Shown: positions 9,386 to 17,795 of the stretch, in pieces
Numbering within the stretch: the stretch's first letter is position 1
Layout of the letters: each line of letters opens with the position of its first letter
Assembly (NCBI RefSeq): GCF_900187645.1
Contig: NZ_FYEE01000002.1
Location: 566,639 to 630,638, forward strand
Length of the DNA: 64,000 bases
Reading direction: 5' to 3'
DNA from: Pseudomonas sp. Irchel 3E20
Lineage (GTDB): Bacteria > Pseudomonadota > Gammaproteobacteria > Pseudomonadales > Pseudomonadaceae
Notes under the pieces: model-generated
What the model saw: the letters and a program-made list of their open reading frames with translations, nothing else
Database searches by the model: none
Told to the model about the DNA's origin: nothing
Made by a program: the position numbers and the translations under genes

Positions 9386-9573
9386 GGCGCGGCCTATGGA
9401 TGATATTTCGTTGGCCGCTGTTGCTGGCTCTGCTGAGCTTTCTCGGGCTGTTTTCGGCACTCATCGGCGATGAGTTCTACGATCTGCTGTCGTGGCTCAG
9501 CCTCGGCGTGCCATTGCTGCTGGTCGGGGTGGTGTGGATACGCATGCGTCATGTAAATCGGCCACGTTCGTGA
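9382..9573 (+). CDS. Small membrane protein of the iron-uptake operon
   Basis: 63 residues starting in an ATGA overlap with the PepSY gene, so it is translationally coupled. Two hydrophobic helices (about 8-28 and 35-53) and a basic tail. Short proteins like this commonly follow PepSY siderophore-reduction genes; the function is unknown. The context suggests a subunit or assembly partner of the preceding protein. Confidence 0.75.
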   Translation: MRRGLWMIFRWPLLLALLSFLGLFSALIGDEFYDLLSWLSLGVPLLLVGVVWIRMRHVNRPRS

Positions 9574-9707
9574 TCGTACTCGGCGCTCTGCTGGGAGAGC
9601 GGGGGCGGAACAGCCATTACTTTTTTGTTTTCCCACTGAGGACGGTGCGCCTCTGTTCAGGGCCCGATGGATTCAGGCTTGGCCTGACTGTCGGGTTCTG
9701 GCCGGTT

Positions 9708-9734
9708 AGCGACGGTCTGACTTCGACCGTCGCT
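9708..9734. repeat. Perfect 10-bp hairpin near a recombinase pseudogene
   Basis: AGCGACGGTC and its exact complement are separated by 7 nt, 9 bp beyond the stop of the leftward recombinase pseudogene and 135 nt after the rightward iron operon. There is no T-run on either strand, so it is a weak terminator candidate. It could instead be a recombination-related palindrome. Confidence 0.5.
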
Positions 9735-9742
9735 ATACATGG

Positions 9743-10363
9743 TCAAACCTCAGTCTGTTCCGCCATTTCCAGGGCGTCATCGACCTCAATTCCCAGGTAT
9801 CGCACAGTGCTCTCCAGCTTCGTATGGCCGAGCAGCAACTGAACCGCAGGCAGGTTCTTCGTCCTGCGATAGATCAGTGATGCTTTCGTACGTCTCATTG
9901 TGTGTGTGCCATACATCGCTGGATCAAGGCCTACGGCTTTCACCCAGCCTTTGACGATACGAGCGTATTGACGAGTAGATAGATGGTCTTAAGTATGCAG
10001 CCGGCTAGGAAAAAGGCAGTCCTCGCTGTGTAGCTGGGCCCGCTGTATCCAGGCCGCGAGGGCAGACCGTGTTTGCTCAGTGATCTCAAACTGCACAGGC
10101 CGCTGCGTTTTCTGCTGCATCACCATGGCTCGTGATGATACGTGCTCGCCATGAGCGACATCGCGCACGCGGAGCTTGGTTAAGTCGCAGGCTCGAAGCT
10201 TGCTGTCGATGGCCAGATCGAAGAGAGCCAGATCTCGGGTTCTTTCCGCCATTTGAAGCCTTACTCGGATGGCCCAGATATCGCTCAGTCGGAGTGGGGG
10301 TTTCTGCCCGACCAATTTTCCTTTGTTCCAGGGCTGACGGCTGCAGGTAGCGATGATGTTCAC
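9743..10363 (-). pseudogene. Tyrosine recombinase/integrase interrupted by a stop codon
   Basis: GTG start with a GGAGGA site just upstream (10363). The frame runs to a TAA at 9989-9991 after FPSRLHT and then continues in the same frame to 9743. The downstream part carries the catalytic HTMRRTKASLIY (H-x-x-R) and LLGHTKLESTVRYL (H and Tyr) motifs; the upstream part has LRACDLTKLRVRDV with the first Arg. The two halves make one ~206-residue phage-integrase domain broken only by a nonsense codon. It resembles the short island-associated recombinases common in Pseudomonas. As it stands no complete catalytic protein can be made. Confidence 0.85.
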
Positions 10364-10450
10364 GACAAGTCCTCCACGTGGTGAAGGACAAGGATGACTA
10401 ATCAGAGCAACGGTCGCTAACCGGCCAATTGCGGACATCAGCGGTTAGCC

Positions 10451-11674
10451 TCACAGAGCTATATTCAACAGCCCGCCCAGGACGCCGCTGCCGAGTACAA
10501 CCAGCCACGGCGGCAACTTCCAGAACATCAACGCAACTAGTGCCACGAGGGCCAGACCAAAGTCCTGTGGGGCGTGAATCGCACTCGTCCATACCGGCTG
10601 ATACAGAGCGGCAAGCAACAGACCCACCACAGCCGCATTGATGCCCAGCAGTGCCGCTTGGGTGCCGCTGTTCCGGCGCAGACGCTCCCAGAACGGCAAG
10701 GCGCCCACCACTAGCAGGAAAGCAGGCGCGAAAATCGCCAGCAGGCAAATCAGGCCTCCAAGCCAACCGCTGGGCGCCTGGTTCATCGAGGCGCCGAGAA
10801 ATGCTGCGAAGGTGAATAGCGGCCCCGGGACGGTCTGAGCTGCGCCATAGCCTGCCAAGAATGCATCGTTGTCGACCCATCCAGAAGGCACGACTTCAGC
10901 CTGCAATAGCGGCAGCACCACATGTCCGCCACCGAAGACCAGCGAGCCGGTACGGTAGAAAACGTCCACCATCGACAGCACCTGACTTGGGAACAACTTT
11001 GCCAGGAGCGGCAGCCCGAGCAGAAAGGCAAAGAACAGGGCCAGCCAGAATAGGCCAGCGCGACGCCGGATGCTAATGGGCAGTGGATCATGGGATTCGT
11101 CCGGCTGGGGCTTGAACAGCAACAGGCCAATGATCGCGGCAATAAAAATGACTCCCACTTGCCCTAAGGCGGACGGCATGAGCAGCACGAAGCAGGTCGC
11201 TGCCACCATGATGGATATACGCGGCGCGTCGGGGCACAAATTTCGCGCCATACCCCATACCGCCTGTGCGACCACCGCCACCGCTACCACCTTCAAACCG
11301 TGCAGCACACCAGTGGGCACGGCATCGCCATAGCTGGCGATGCCCAGAGCGAAGAGGATCAGGGCAGTCGCGGAAGGTAAGGTGAATCCCAGCCACGCAG
11401 CCAGTGCGCCGCCATAGCCTGAGCGAGACAGCCCAAGCGCGATGCCAACCTGACTGCTAGCAGGCCCCGGTAGAAACTGGCAAAGGGCGACCAAATCCGC
11501 ATAACTGCGCTCGCTTAGCCACTGGCGACGCACAACGAATTCATCCCGGAAGTACCCCAAGTGAGCGACTGGGCCACCGAAAGAAGTCAGGCCCAATCGC
11601 AGAAAGATTAAGAAAACAGTCCAGTGGCTACGGTCAGCCTGGAGCGTATCGGTCATGTTCGTTTGATCCATCAT
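10451..11674 (-). CDS. chrA: Chromate transporter ChrA, bidomain
   Basis: About 407 residues with two homologous membrane halves. The first has LGLTSFGGPVAHLGY and ALCQFLPGPASSQVG; the second repeats the signature as GSLVFGGGHVVLPLL and YGAAQTVPGPLFTFA. These are diagnostic of the long-chain CHR family, which exports chromate from the cytoplasm. Start codons at 11674, 11671 and 11656 are all possible and no ribosome site decides between them. It is flanked by the broken recombinase and by a palindrome-containing spacer, fitting a horizontally acquired metal-resistance gene. No chrB regulator is present. Confidence 0.93.
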   Translation of the reverse strand: MMDQTNMTDTLQADRSHWTVFLIFLRLGLTSFGGPVAHLGYFRDEFVVRRQWLSERSYADLVALCQFLPGPASSQVGIALGLSRSGYGGALAAWLGFTLPSATALILFALGIASYGDAVPTGVLHGLKVVAVAVVAQAVWGMARNLCPDAPRISIMVAATCFVLLMPSALGQVGVIFIAAIIGLLLFKPQPDESHDPLPISIRRRAGLFWLALFFAFLLGLPLLAKLFPSQVLSMVDVFYRTGSLVFGGGHVVLPLLQAEVVPSGWVDNDAFLAGYGAAQTVPGPLFTFAAFLGASMNQAPSGWLGGLICLLAIFAPAFLLVVGALPFWERLRRNSGTQAALLGINAAVVGLLLAALYQPVWTSAIHAPQDFGLALVALVALMFWKLPPWLVVLGSGVLGGLLNIAL

Positions 11675-11841
11675 TGGCAAATTCACCAAACGATAATCGA
11701 AAATCGTAACGGAATATGATGAGTCTAGCTGCGCAACCTGATGATGCAGAGGCCTACTGAACCTTGCCGCCTAGCGGGTTGAGCCCAACCGCATCAACCG
11801 CGGAGAGAAAGCTCCAATAGCTCATCAGCGTTGACAAGTGA

Positions 11842-11895
11842 CCGCTTCTGGCCGGGAGACGCCTGTCACGACAGGCAGGAACCGGCCAGAAGCGG
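11842..11895. repeat. Nested palindrome in the chrA/methyltransferase spacer
   Basis: A 14-bp perfect inverted repeat (CCGCTTCTGGCCGG at 11842-11855 and 11882-11895) encloses a second one (GCCTGT / ACAGGC, 11861-11866 and 11871-11876). The motif CGGCCA(A/G)AAGC recurs near 2514 and 16099, so this may be a dispersed intergenic repeat family. Apart from this, the 335-nt gap 11690-12024 shows no gene. Confidence 0.6.
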
Positions 11896-12024
11896 ACGTA
11901 GGCAAGCGACAGCTACCTGCCAAAAAAGCGGACGGTATCACTTTTGCCAGGGACGGATCACCAAACCAAGGGACATCAATCTAAGTTGCCCTGCTCTACT
12001 GAGCATGGGAGGGCGTCATCCCTG

Positions 12025-12897
12025 CTAACAGGCGCTGGCTGCCGGATTACATGCCATGACGATCCACGCCGCGCCGTCGATCATCACCGACCGCTCGCCG
12101 GGGAGGCCGGCGAAAGCGGCGCGAACCGCCGCTGAAGCTTGGGCGCGGATGTCATCGCTTTGATGCGCGAGCACAAGCGACAGCGGGCCGCCCTCGAACG
12201 CCATCCTCACCGCGTCGTCGATAGCCGCATCCCGAGTCTCGCCTTCACCGAACGGGATGGAAACATCGAACGGCGCAAAATTGATATCGGTAAAGCCAGC
12301 GGCCGTCAGGATACGCGTCACGCGTCCTCGGTCACCGAACGAGAATGGTCCAGGTGCTTCAGGATCAGGCGGTGCGGCCAGCGGGACGATGCCCCTGATC
12401 GCGCCCATTGGCAGCTGTACCCAATCGTTCTCGGCCACGCCGCGCCAGCAGATGAAAGCGACCCGCCCGCCCGGTCGGAGCGCGTGTCGCATATGGGCAA
12501 ATGCCCCTGTCGGATCGTCGAAGAACATCACCCCGAAACGCGAGAAAAGGATGTCAAACGCGCCCTCGGGCAGCTCGGCGTTACTGGCGTCGGCCACCTG
12601 GAACAGGACCGGCGTATCCTGCGGCGCAAGCTCGCGGGCTCTTCCAATTAGCGGTTCGGATATGTCTACGCCCAGCACATGTCCGCCCGCACCGACGCGT
12701 GCGGCCAGAGCCAGACTCGACGCGCCCGCGCCGCAACCGACGTCAAGCACGCGTTCGCCGGCGGCGGGCGCCGCGGCTTCTATCGCGGCCTGGCCAAATA
12801 CCGCAAACATGGCGTCGAGCCGGGCCTGATTGGCGGCCCAGTACTCTCCACTTTCGCCATTCCAATCGGCGACCTGATAGGCTTTTTGCTCTGTCAT
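12025..12897 (-). CDS. Class I SAM-dependent methyltransferase
   Basis: 290 residues. Motif I is VLDVGCGAGASSLALA (about 50-65), motif II is LGVDISEPLI, and later FDILFSRFGVMFFDD and RHALRPGGRVAFICW complete a UbiE/Methyltransf_11-type fold. The substrate is unknown. It is the last gene of a leftward cluster (flavoprotein, monooxygenase, hydrolase, methyltransferase). The protein and its hydrolase neighbour look more like sphingomonad than Pseudomonas proteins to me, suggesting transfer; that impression is not computed. Confidence 0.85.
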   Translation of the reverse strand: MTEQKAYQVADWNGESGEYWAANQARLDAMFAVFGQAAIEAAAPAAGERVLDVGCGAGASSLALAARVGAGGHVLGVDISEPLIGRARELAPQDTPVLFQVADASNAELPEGAFDILFSRFGVMFFDDPTGAFAHMRHALRPGGRVAFICWRGVAENDWVQLPMGAIRGIVPLAAPPDPEAPGPFSFGDRGRVTRILTAAGFTDINFAPFDVSIPFGEGETRDAAIDDAVRMAFEGGPLSLVLAHQSDDIRAQASAAVRAAFAGLPGERSVMIDGAAWIVMACNPAASAC

Positions 12898-12962
12898 GAC
12901 ATCTCCTCGTTTTGTTTCGTTTTAAACAGCTAGCCGTTGATCGGGGCAAAGAGGATAGGACG

Positions 12963-13808
12963 CTACTTGGCCCATGCCGCGATCCGTTCCGCGATCGCTT
13001 CAGGGGCCTCGATGTGCAGGAAGTGACCGACGCCGGGGACGACTTCCATCGCGTGCGGGGCGGCGAACCGATGTCTGTCTTCGACATGCGCGGGGAGGAT
13101 GCAGCCGTCGTTGGCACCGTGAAGCTGCAACAGGGGCACCGTGATCGGCTGAGACATGCGGCGCGTCGCACCAATCATGCCGGGGCGCAGCATCGCCCGG
13201 TAATACTTTAGGGGCGCGGGCATGCTCTTGTGCAGATGCTCGTGTAGCTCTGCCTTGAGAGCGGGATCGAGCGAGAAGCCGGGCGACCATTGACGCCAGA
13301 GGCGGTCGATGAAGGCAAGATCGCGGGCGGTGGCGATCCAGCCGCTTCCAGGCAGTTGAAAGAGCCCCATGTACGAGCTCCGGCGCAGCTGAGCGAGGTG
13401 CGTCAGCCGGCTCATGAACGTGAGTGGATGAGGGATTGCGAGCGCAACCGCGCGTTCGATCCGCTGCGGTGCGGTGACGCAGGCATCATAGGTGATCAGG
13501 GCGCCCCAATCATGGCCAATCAAATCCACTCGGCGCCCCGGAGACCAGCGGTCGATCAGCGCGAGCACGTCGCTGGTGAGGGCTGCGAAGTCGAACGGCC
13601 CCGCAGTCGGGGACGGCGCGTAACCGCGAAGCCAAGGTGCGACGACGTGGCGGCCACGGCGGCCGAGCTCGGCAAGGAAAGGCTTCGCGGTCGGCGGATG
13701 ATCTGGGAAGCCGTGCAAGACGATCGTCGGTTGACCATCGGGATCCCCCCCCTTCAGCGCATGAAAGGTGCCGTGTGGCAGGTCGAAAGTAGCGTGTTCG
13801 AACTCCAT
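12963..13808 (-). CDS. Alpha/beta-fold hydrolase, epoxide/haloalkane-hydrolase-like
   Basis: 281 residues. The oxyanion-hole motif is VLHGFPDHPPT (about 31), the nucleophile elbow LIGHDWGAL has Asp (about 100), and the last catalytic His is in GVGHFLH near residue 262. An Asp nucleophile (GHDWG) is typical of epoxide hydrolases and haloalkane dehalogenases rather than esterases. It sits 65 nt upstream of the methyltransferase and is probably in its operon. The actual substrate is unknown. Confidence 0.85.
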   Translation of the reverse strand: MEFEHATFDLPHGTFHALKGGDPDGQPTIVLHGFPDHPPTAKPFLAELGRRGRHVVAPWLRGYAPSPTAGPFDFAALTSDVLALIDRWSPGRRVDLIGHDWGALITYDACVTAPQRIERAVALAIPHPLTFMSRLTHLAQLRRSSYMGLFQLPGSGWIATARDLAFIDRLWRQWSPGFSLDPALKAELHEHLHKSMPAPLKYYRAMLRPGMIGATRRMSQPITVPLLQLHGANDGCILPAHVEDRHRFAAPHAMEVVPGVGHFLHIEAPEAIAERIAAWAK

Positions 13809-13910
13809 GTGTGTCAGCCTTTTTCAAAATTGGTCGGGCGAGACATCCTGATGCTGGCTTCGGTGTTACTGATCTTGGACATGTGCGCCTCCATGCTCAT
13901 CTCCAATCTG

Positions 13911-13967
13911 TGCTCTCAAGCCGGCATCAACTGCTGGGCGAAAATACCGGCAATCGCGCCTTGCCAT
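13911..13967 (-). pseudogene. Relic of a second flavoprotein gene 3' end
   Basis: These 57 bp match 14407-14463, the 3' end of the intact thioredoxin-reductase-like gene, at 50 of 57 positions. They read IWQGAIAGIFAQQLMPA-stop against WQGAMAGIFAQQSMLV-stop in the intact gene. Upstream of the match the similarity ends. It indicates a former tandem paralogue or a duplication of the operon end, now reduced to its last ~19 codons. Confidence 0.7.
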
Positions 13968-13977
13968 ATTTCCGGAG

Positions 13978-14355
13978 TCAGGCTGTGCAAAAACCGGGGA
14001 CGGCGACCTTCTGGAACAGGTGCGGGGTGGCTACGACGGATGACGGATAGGCCGAAACCTTCGCGACGAATTCGGGACGGGCGAAGGCCTCGCGGAGCGT
14101 CTCGGTGGACTCCCACACCACATAGTTCAGGAAGGTCGGGCTATCACCGATCGCTCGGTGCAGTTGGGTAGAGATGAAGCCCGGCTGCTTCTTCAGGGTT
14201 TCGCCTGCCGCCTTGAAGGCGTCCAGGAAGCCCACTTCGTCGGCGGAACCGACCGTGAATATGTTGATAAGTACGATTGGCGAGGCCGAGATGCTGAGTT
14301 GGCGCTCAAGCGGGAATTTATCGTCTAGAGGCTTGAATTTCTTTAGGACTTCCAT
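13978..14355 (-). CDS. Antibiotic-biosynthesis-monooxygenase (ABM) domain protein
   Basis: 125 residues from the ATG at 14355. The ferredoxin-like dimeric alpha/beta barrel of the ABM family is recognised from LINIFTVG, FLDAFKAAGETLKKQPGFIS and LNYVVWESTETLREAF. Members are small cofactor-independent oxygenases, haem-degrading enzymes or stress proteins. It lies 56 nt after the flavoprotein gene in the same direction, so a shared transcript is likely. No Shine-Dalgarno is obvious. The precise reaction is unknown. Confidence 0.8.
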   Translation of the reverse strand: MEVLKKFKPLDDKFPLERQLSISASPIVLINIFTVGSADEVGFLDAFKAAGETLKKQPGFISTQLHRAIGDSPTFLNYVVWESTETLREAFARPEFVAKVSAYPSSVVATPHLFQKVAVPGFCTA

Positions 14356-14411
14356 GGTGGTGCTCGCGTCTATTGTGAAATTGAAATTGCCGTGATCGAT
14401 GCTGCTTGCTC

Positions 14412-15305
14412 TCAAACCAGCATCGACTGCTGGGCGAAGATGCCCGCCATCGCGCCTTGCCATGAAGCCGTGCTGACAGAAGCCATGAGAGGGTTGGCGA
14501 GATCTCCGGCAGCGTAGACGCCGGGCACACTGGTTTCGCGGCGCTCGTCGACCTTGAGGGCGATGCCCAGGGGCGTATCGACCGTGGCGAGGCCCAGTGA
14601 TTCATGCAGACGTGCGGACGGCTTGTTGCGCGGATGCGCGAACAGGATCTCGACCGCAACAGAGGGGCCGGCGTCGAGCCTGACAGTGGTGTTGTGGCTC
14701 TCGTCATGGTCGATTTCGGTGATCCGGCCATCGACGACAGGGATGCCGCGGCGTGCCAGATCGGCCAGGATGTCGGGTGGAATGTCTTGACCATTGGCGA
14801 AGACTGTCAGTGTGTCGGTCCAGTCGTGGTATAGCCTGACGTAGTTGTGCGAGGGCGGGCCGGACCAGACGAGGCCCCAATGCCGGCCCGCAACTTCAAA
14901 GCCGTCGCAATAGGGGCAGGGCACGATGGAGGTTCCCCAGCCTTCGGCAAAGCCGGGAAGTTCAGGCATCTGGTCGACGACGCCATAACTCAGGATCAGG
15001 CGGCGCGCCGTGAGGCTTTCGCCATCGCCAGTGAGAATGGAGAAATCGTCAATGCTGCCGGAGATACTTTCGGCCCGGGCAGTGACAAGGCTGATCGTAG
15101 GGTAGCGCGCCAACTGTTGCCGCGCTTCGGCCAGAATCTCCAGCGGTGGCTTGTGATCGTGGCCAAGCAAACCATGCGAGTGGTCGGCAAAGCGATTACG
15201 TGGAAGGCCGGTATCGAGAACGGTGACTTTTCGGCGGGCACGACCAAGCTGGAGAGCTGCGGCAAGACCCGCAAAACTGCCGCCGATAATGATGACGTCG
15301 TTCAT
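14412..15305 (-). CDS. Thioredoxin-reductase-like FAD/NAD(P)H oxidoreductase
   Basis: 297 residues. The FAD motif IIIGGSFAGLAAALQLGRA is at residues 5-23, the redox pair is CPYC (about 130) and the C-terminal FAD motif is VYAAGDLANPL. It resembles small TrxB-like pyridine-nucleotide disulphide oxidoreductases (the HcaD/GliT-like stand-alone type). It is the first gene of the leftward cluster and is divergent from a TetR gene, so it is a likely regulator target. The physiological substrate is unknown. A fragment of a paralogue lies downstream at 13911. Confidence 0.88.
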   Translation of the reverse strand: MNDVIIIGGSFAGLAAALQLGRARRKVTVLDTGLPRNRFADHSHGLLGHDHKPPLEILAEARQQLARYPTISLVTARAESISGSIDDFSILTGDGESLTARRLILSYGVVDQMPELPGFAEGWGTSIVPCPYCDGFEVAGRHWGLVWSGPPSHNYVRLYHDWTDTLTVFANGQDIPPDILADLARRGIPVVDGRITEIDHDESHNTTVRLDAGPSVAVEILFAHPRNKPSARLHESLGLATVDTPLGIALKVDERRETSVPGVYAAGDLANPLMASVSTASWQGAMAGIFAQQSMLV

Positions 15306-15354
15306 GGTGATAGGCTCCGCGTTGTGGCTGAAGGGACTTGGGTTTTACTGTTTG

Positions 15355-15402
15355 GATACTTTCGAGTACCATAATCCCTAAATTACGATACCGTCAAGTA
15401 CT
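15355..15402. promoter_or_regulatory. Twin operator-like repeats between flavoprotein and tetR genes
   Basis: Two related 16-bp sequences, GATACTTTCGAGTACC (15355-15370) and GATACCGTCAAGTACT (15387-15402), are spaced 32 bp start to start, three helical turns. Each has GATAC and AGTAC as imperfect inverted halves. Their place in the 106-nt divergent promoter region makes them likely binding sites for the TetR protein, controlling both directions. Confidence 0.6.
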
Positions 15403-15411
15403 GGAATTTTT

Positions 15412-16041
15412 ATGACCGAAATCAGCCAGACCAGGCGCGGCCGGCCAGCCAACGAGGCACTCAGCCAATCGATCGTCGACGCCGCCGGCGAACTTTTTGT
15501 GGAGTTGGGATTTCAAGCGACAACAATGGACAAGGTCGCCCAGCGGGCAAAAATATCCAAGCTAAGCATTTACCGACACTTCGAGAACAAGGAGGCGCTG
15601 TTCAGCGCGGCCATTGCGGCCCATTGCCATCAGTTTGCACCACGGTCCATTGTTGAAGGCATCGACGGTTCGGCTGCAGATCAGCTGATGGCGGTGGGGA
15701 CATTCCTGCTGCGCACGTTGTTGAGTCCGGAAGTGCGCAGTGTTGAAGCCATGATCATGGTCGACAAGGCGAAGCAAAAGTCGTTGAGCAAGCTCCATTA
15801 CGAAGCAGGCCCCGCCTATGTCACTGCCCAGATCGAGGCCCTGTTGCGTCAGTTGCACGCGGAGGCGATGCTAAATGTGCCAGACCCTTTGGAGTCTGCC
15901 CGGTTGTTCGCCGCGCTTATCAAAGGGTCCGATCTTCTGATGATCGCCCGCTTCGATGAGGCGAAGGCAAAGGACAACAATGAAGTCGAATCCTATTGCC
16001 GGTCGGCCGTCGCAATGTTCATCGCAGCGCACGGTGCTTAG
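15412..16041 (+). CDS. TetR/AcrR-family transcriptional regulator
   Basis: 209 residues. The N-terminal helix-turn-helix is standard (IVDAAGELFVELGFQATTMD, then KISKLSIYRHFENKEALF, ~20-65). The C-terminal part resembles the AefR-like dimerisation/ligand domain. It is divergent from the flavoprotein/monooxygenase/hydrolase/methyltransferase cluster, with twin operator-like repeats between, and so most likely represses that cluster and itself until a small molecule binds. Confidence 0.92.
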   Translation: MTEISQTRRGRPANEALSQSIVDAAGELFVELGFQATTMDKVAQRAKISKLSIYRHFENKEALFSAAIAAHCHQFAPRSIVEGIDGSAADQLMAVGTFLLRTLLSPEVRSVEAMIMVDKAKQKSLSKLHYEAGPAYVTAQIEALLRQLHAEAMLNVPDPLESARLFAALIKGSDLLMIARFDEAKAKDNNEVESYCRSAVAMFIAAHGA

Positions 16042-16132
16042 TGTTTGATTTGAACGCCTGATGTCGGTCGTCGGCTGGACATCACAAATGGCAGATTTCG
16101 GCCAAAAGCAGCCGTTGGTGGGCGGCTGCTGT

Positions 16133-16310
16133 CGACCCAATGCGGCCGTTTCCTAACACCCAGGCACTCATTCCCAGTCAGCGGAGCCAATGGTCGGATG
16201 ATCATTAATCGCGGTGGCCATGCGTCATTATCGGGGCACAACAATAGGAACGAATATCGGTGTCGGCGGAGCCGGTGGCATCATCATTCCATCGCTTTTC
16301 ACCACATTCA
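16133..16310. repeat. 178-bp direct repeat, right copy
   Basis: Counterpart of 3467-3644. Here the repeat runs into the longer copy of the lipoprotein gene (16228-16749). Just before it, the spacer 16042-16132 carries the TTTCGGCCAAAAGC motif also found at 2511-2524. Confidence 0.9.
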
Positions 16311-16749
16311 CTCCACCCGTCTTGATGGTTTCGTACACTCGCTCCGTCGCCGCCGTGTCGTGATAGCCACCGTCATCGATCATCACGCTCAATGCGCTTT
16401 GGCGGCGCCCTTCTATAAGTTGCACTTGGTTAGTCCGGAAGTACGAATCCAAGGCGACCTTACTCAGGGTCGACAGATTGATCCGTAGGAGTTCTGTGTA
16501 CTTCAGCGCCGAAGCGTCCCAGCCCTGCACATAGATTTCTTCTTGGGTCAGAGCGAAGGTGCAGAAGTGGTAGGCACCAGTGGTAGAACCTGGGGTAGAG
16601 ATTAGTAACGAACAGCGACCGTGTTGCAGGATCGGACCCTTGATATCCGGAAAGTCTTTGCTGACTTGAGTCGTAAACTGCGCTCGGTCGTAGTAGATGG
16701 TTGCCCTGTCCAGGGGGGTAGTGTTGCAACCGGACGCCAGAACAGTCAC
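16228..16749 (-). CDS. Hypothetical lipoprotein with truncated signal peptide
   Basis: 173 residues from a GTG. The frame reads TVLASGC at the start, a good lipobox, but only 7 residues precede the Cys and a TAG stop lies two codons upstream, so the hydrophobic core of the signal peptide is missing. The frame meets the end of the truncated dnaB frame (16746-16749), so the junction probably removed the signal peptide. The mature part (Pro-rich C terminus ending FVPIVVPR) belongs to no family I recognise. Its last 83 bp are duplicated at 3562-3644. Likely non-functional as a lipoprotein unless another start is used. Confidence 0.55.
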   Translation of the reverse strand: MTVLASGCNTTPLDRATIYYDRAQFTTQVSKDFPDIKGPILQHGRCSLLISTPGSTTGAYHFCTFALTQEEIYVQGWDASALKYTELLRINLSTLSKVALDSYFRTNQVQLIEGRRQSALSVMIDDGGYHDTAATERVYETIKTGGVNVVKSDGMMMPPAPPTPIFVPIVVPR

Positions 16750-17795
16750 GCACTATCAGTGCTCGGCTGGCTTGATGCGAGAGTTCTGTAAATCGTGCGC
16801 TTACATGTGCTGCGCATGGGTGGGAAACGCCTGAGGTAGTCAACCATGATTAACCGCGGCATCCCAAAGCGGCGGGCGGCGCGGCGCACCTTGGAGCGCA
16901 GTTCGCAAGGGGTGAGGCTGGCCGTCTCATCAATGACCAGGCGATCACCGTAATTATTGATGCGGGCCACCGCCGCCATGATCCGTGGCCAATCATCGTC
17001 TTCCAATTGGCCACGCATCAGGTTGGCGAGATTGAGCTTGCCCAGGATTGCGATCAGCCGGAAAACCAGGGCATGAGCCGGCATCTCCTGGCTGTATATC
17101 TGCACGCTATTGCCGGGTTTTTGCTGGAGGACGGCATCCACCACGCTCAGGGCCAGGCTGGTTTTACCCATGGAAGGCCTGGCCGCGATGACGATCAGGT
17201 CGGCGTCCTGAAAGCCCCCGGTCACTTGGTCCATCGCATTCAGGCCGCTGGGTACACCGGTGATGCTGTCGCCTTCGTTGAAGTGGAAATCAATCCGCTC
17301 GACCACTTCCATCAGCTTGTGCTTGAGGTTGACGAAGTCGTTGTGTGGGTTGCTCTGCCCCAAGGCGAATAGCCTTTGCTCCATGCGGTCCTGAACTTCA
17401 GCGCTTTTGGCCTGGTTGGAAGAGGCCTCGCGGCTGCACTCATAACCCAGGGTGACCAAGCGCCTTAAATGGGCGCGTTCGCGGACGATCTCTGCGTACG
17501 TCGTAATGTTGGCGACGGATGGGGTGTTCTTGGCCAGCTCCCCGAGGTAAGCCAGCCCTCCGACTTCCTCTGGAGTGTTCAGCGACTCCAGCACGGTTAC
17601 GACATCTATGGGGCAGTTGCGGCAAGCCAACTGCTCCATGGCCTGAAATATCAGGCGATGTTCACGGCGGAAAAAGTCTTCGGCCGCGAGATTTTCTGAA
17701 ACAAGATCCCAGGCGGCGTTATCGAGCATTAACCCGCCGATGACCCCTTGTTCGGCCTCGATCGAATGAGGTGCAAGCCAATCAGCTACGGTCAT
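16746..17795 (-). pseudogene. Truncated DnaB-like replicative helicase of an integrative element
   Basis: Starts with ATG in an ATGA overlap with the soj stop. The N-terminal DnaB domain (HSIEAEQGVIGGLML, DFFRREHRLIF) and Walker A (ARPSMGKTSLAL) are present, through the Walker B segment LIMVDYL. There homology ends, and about 29 unrelated residues follow to a stop at 16746. DnaB proteins are ~460 residues; this frame gives 349, lacking the C-terminal motor part with the arginine finger. In pKLC102-type elements this gene follows soj and serves element replication. The break abuts the truncated lipoprotein gene, so a deletion or insertion joined them. Confidence 0.85.

Noticed and set aside
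12679..12933. Plus-strand frames over the methyltransferase and hydrolase genes
   Set aside because: Shadows of the minus-strand genes with Arg/Pro-rich translations and no motifs.
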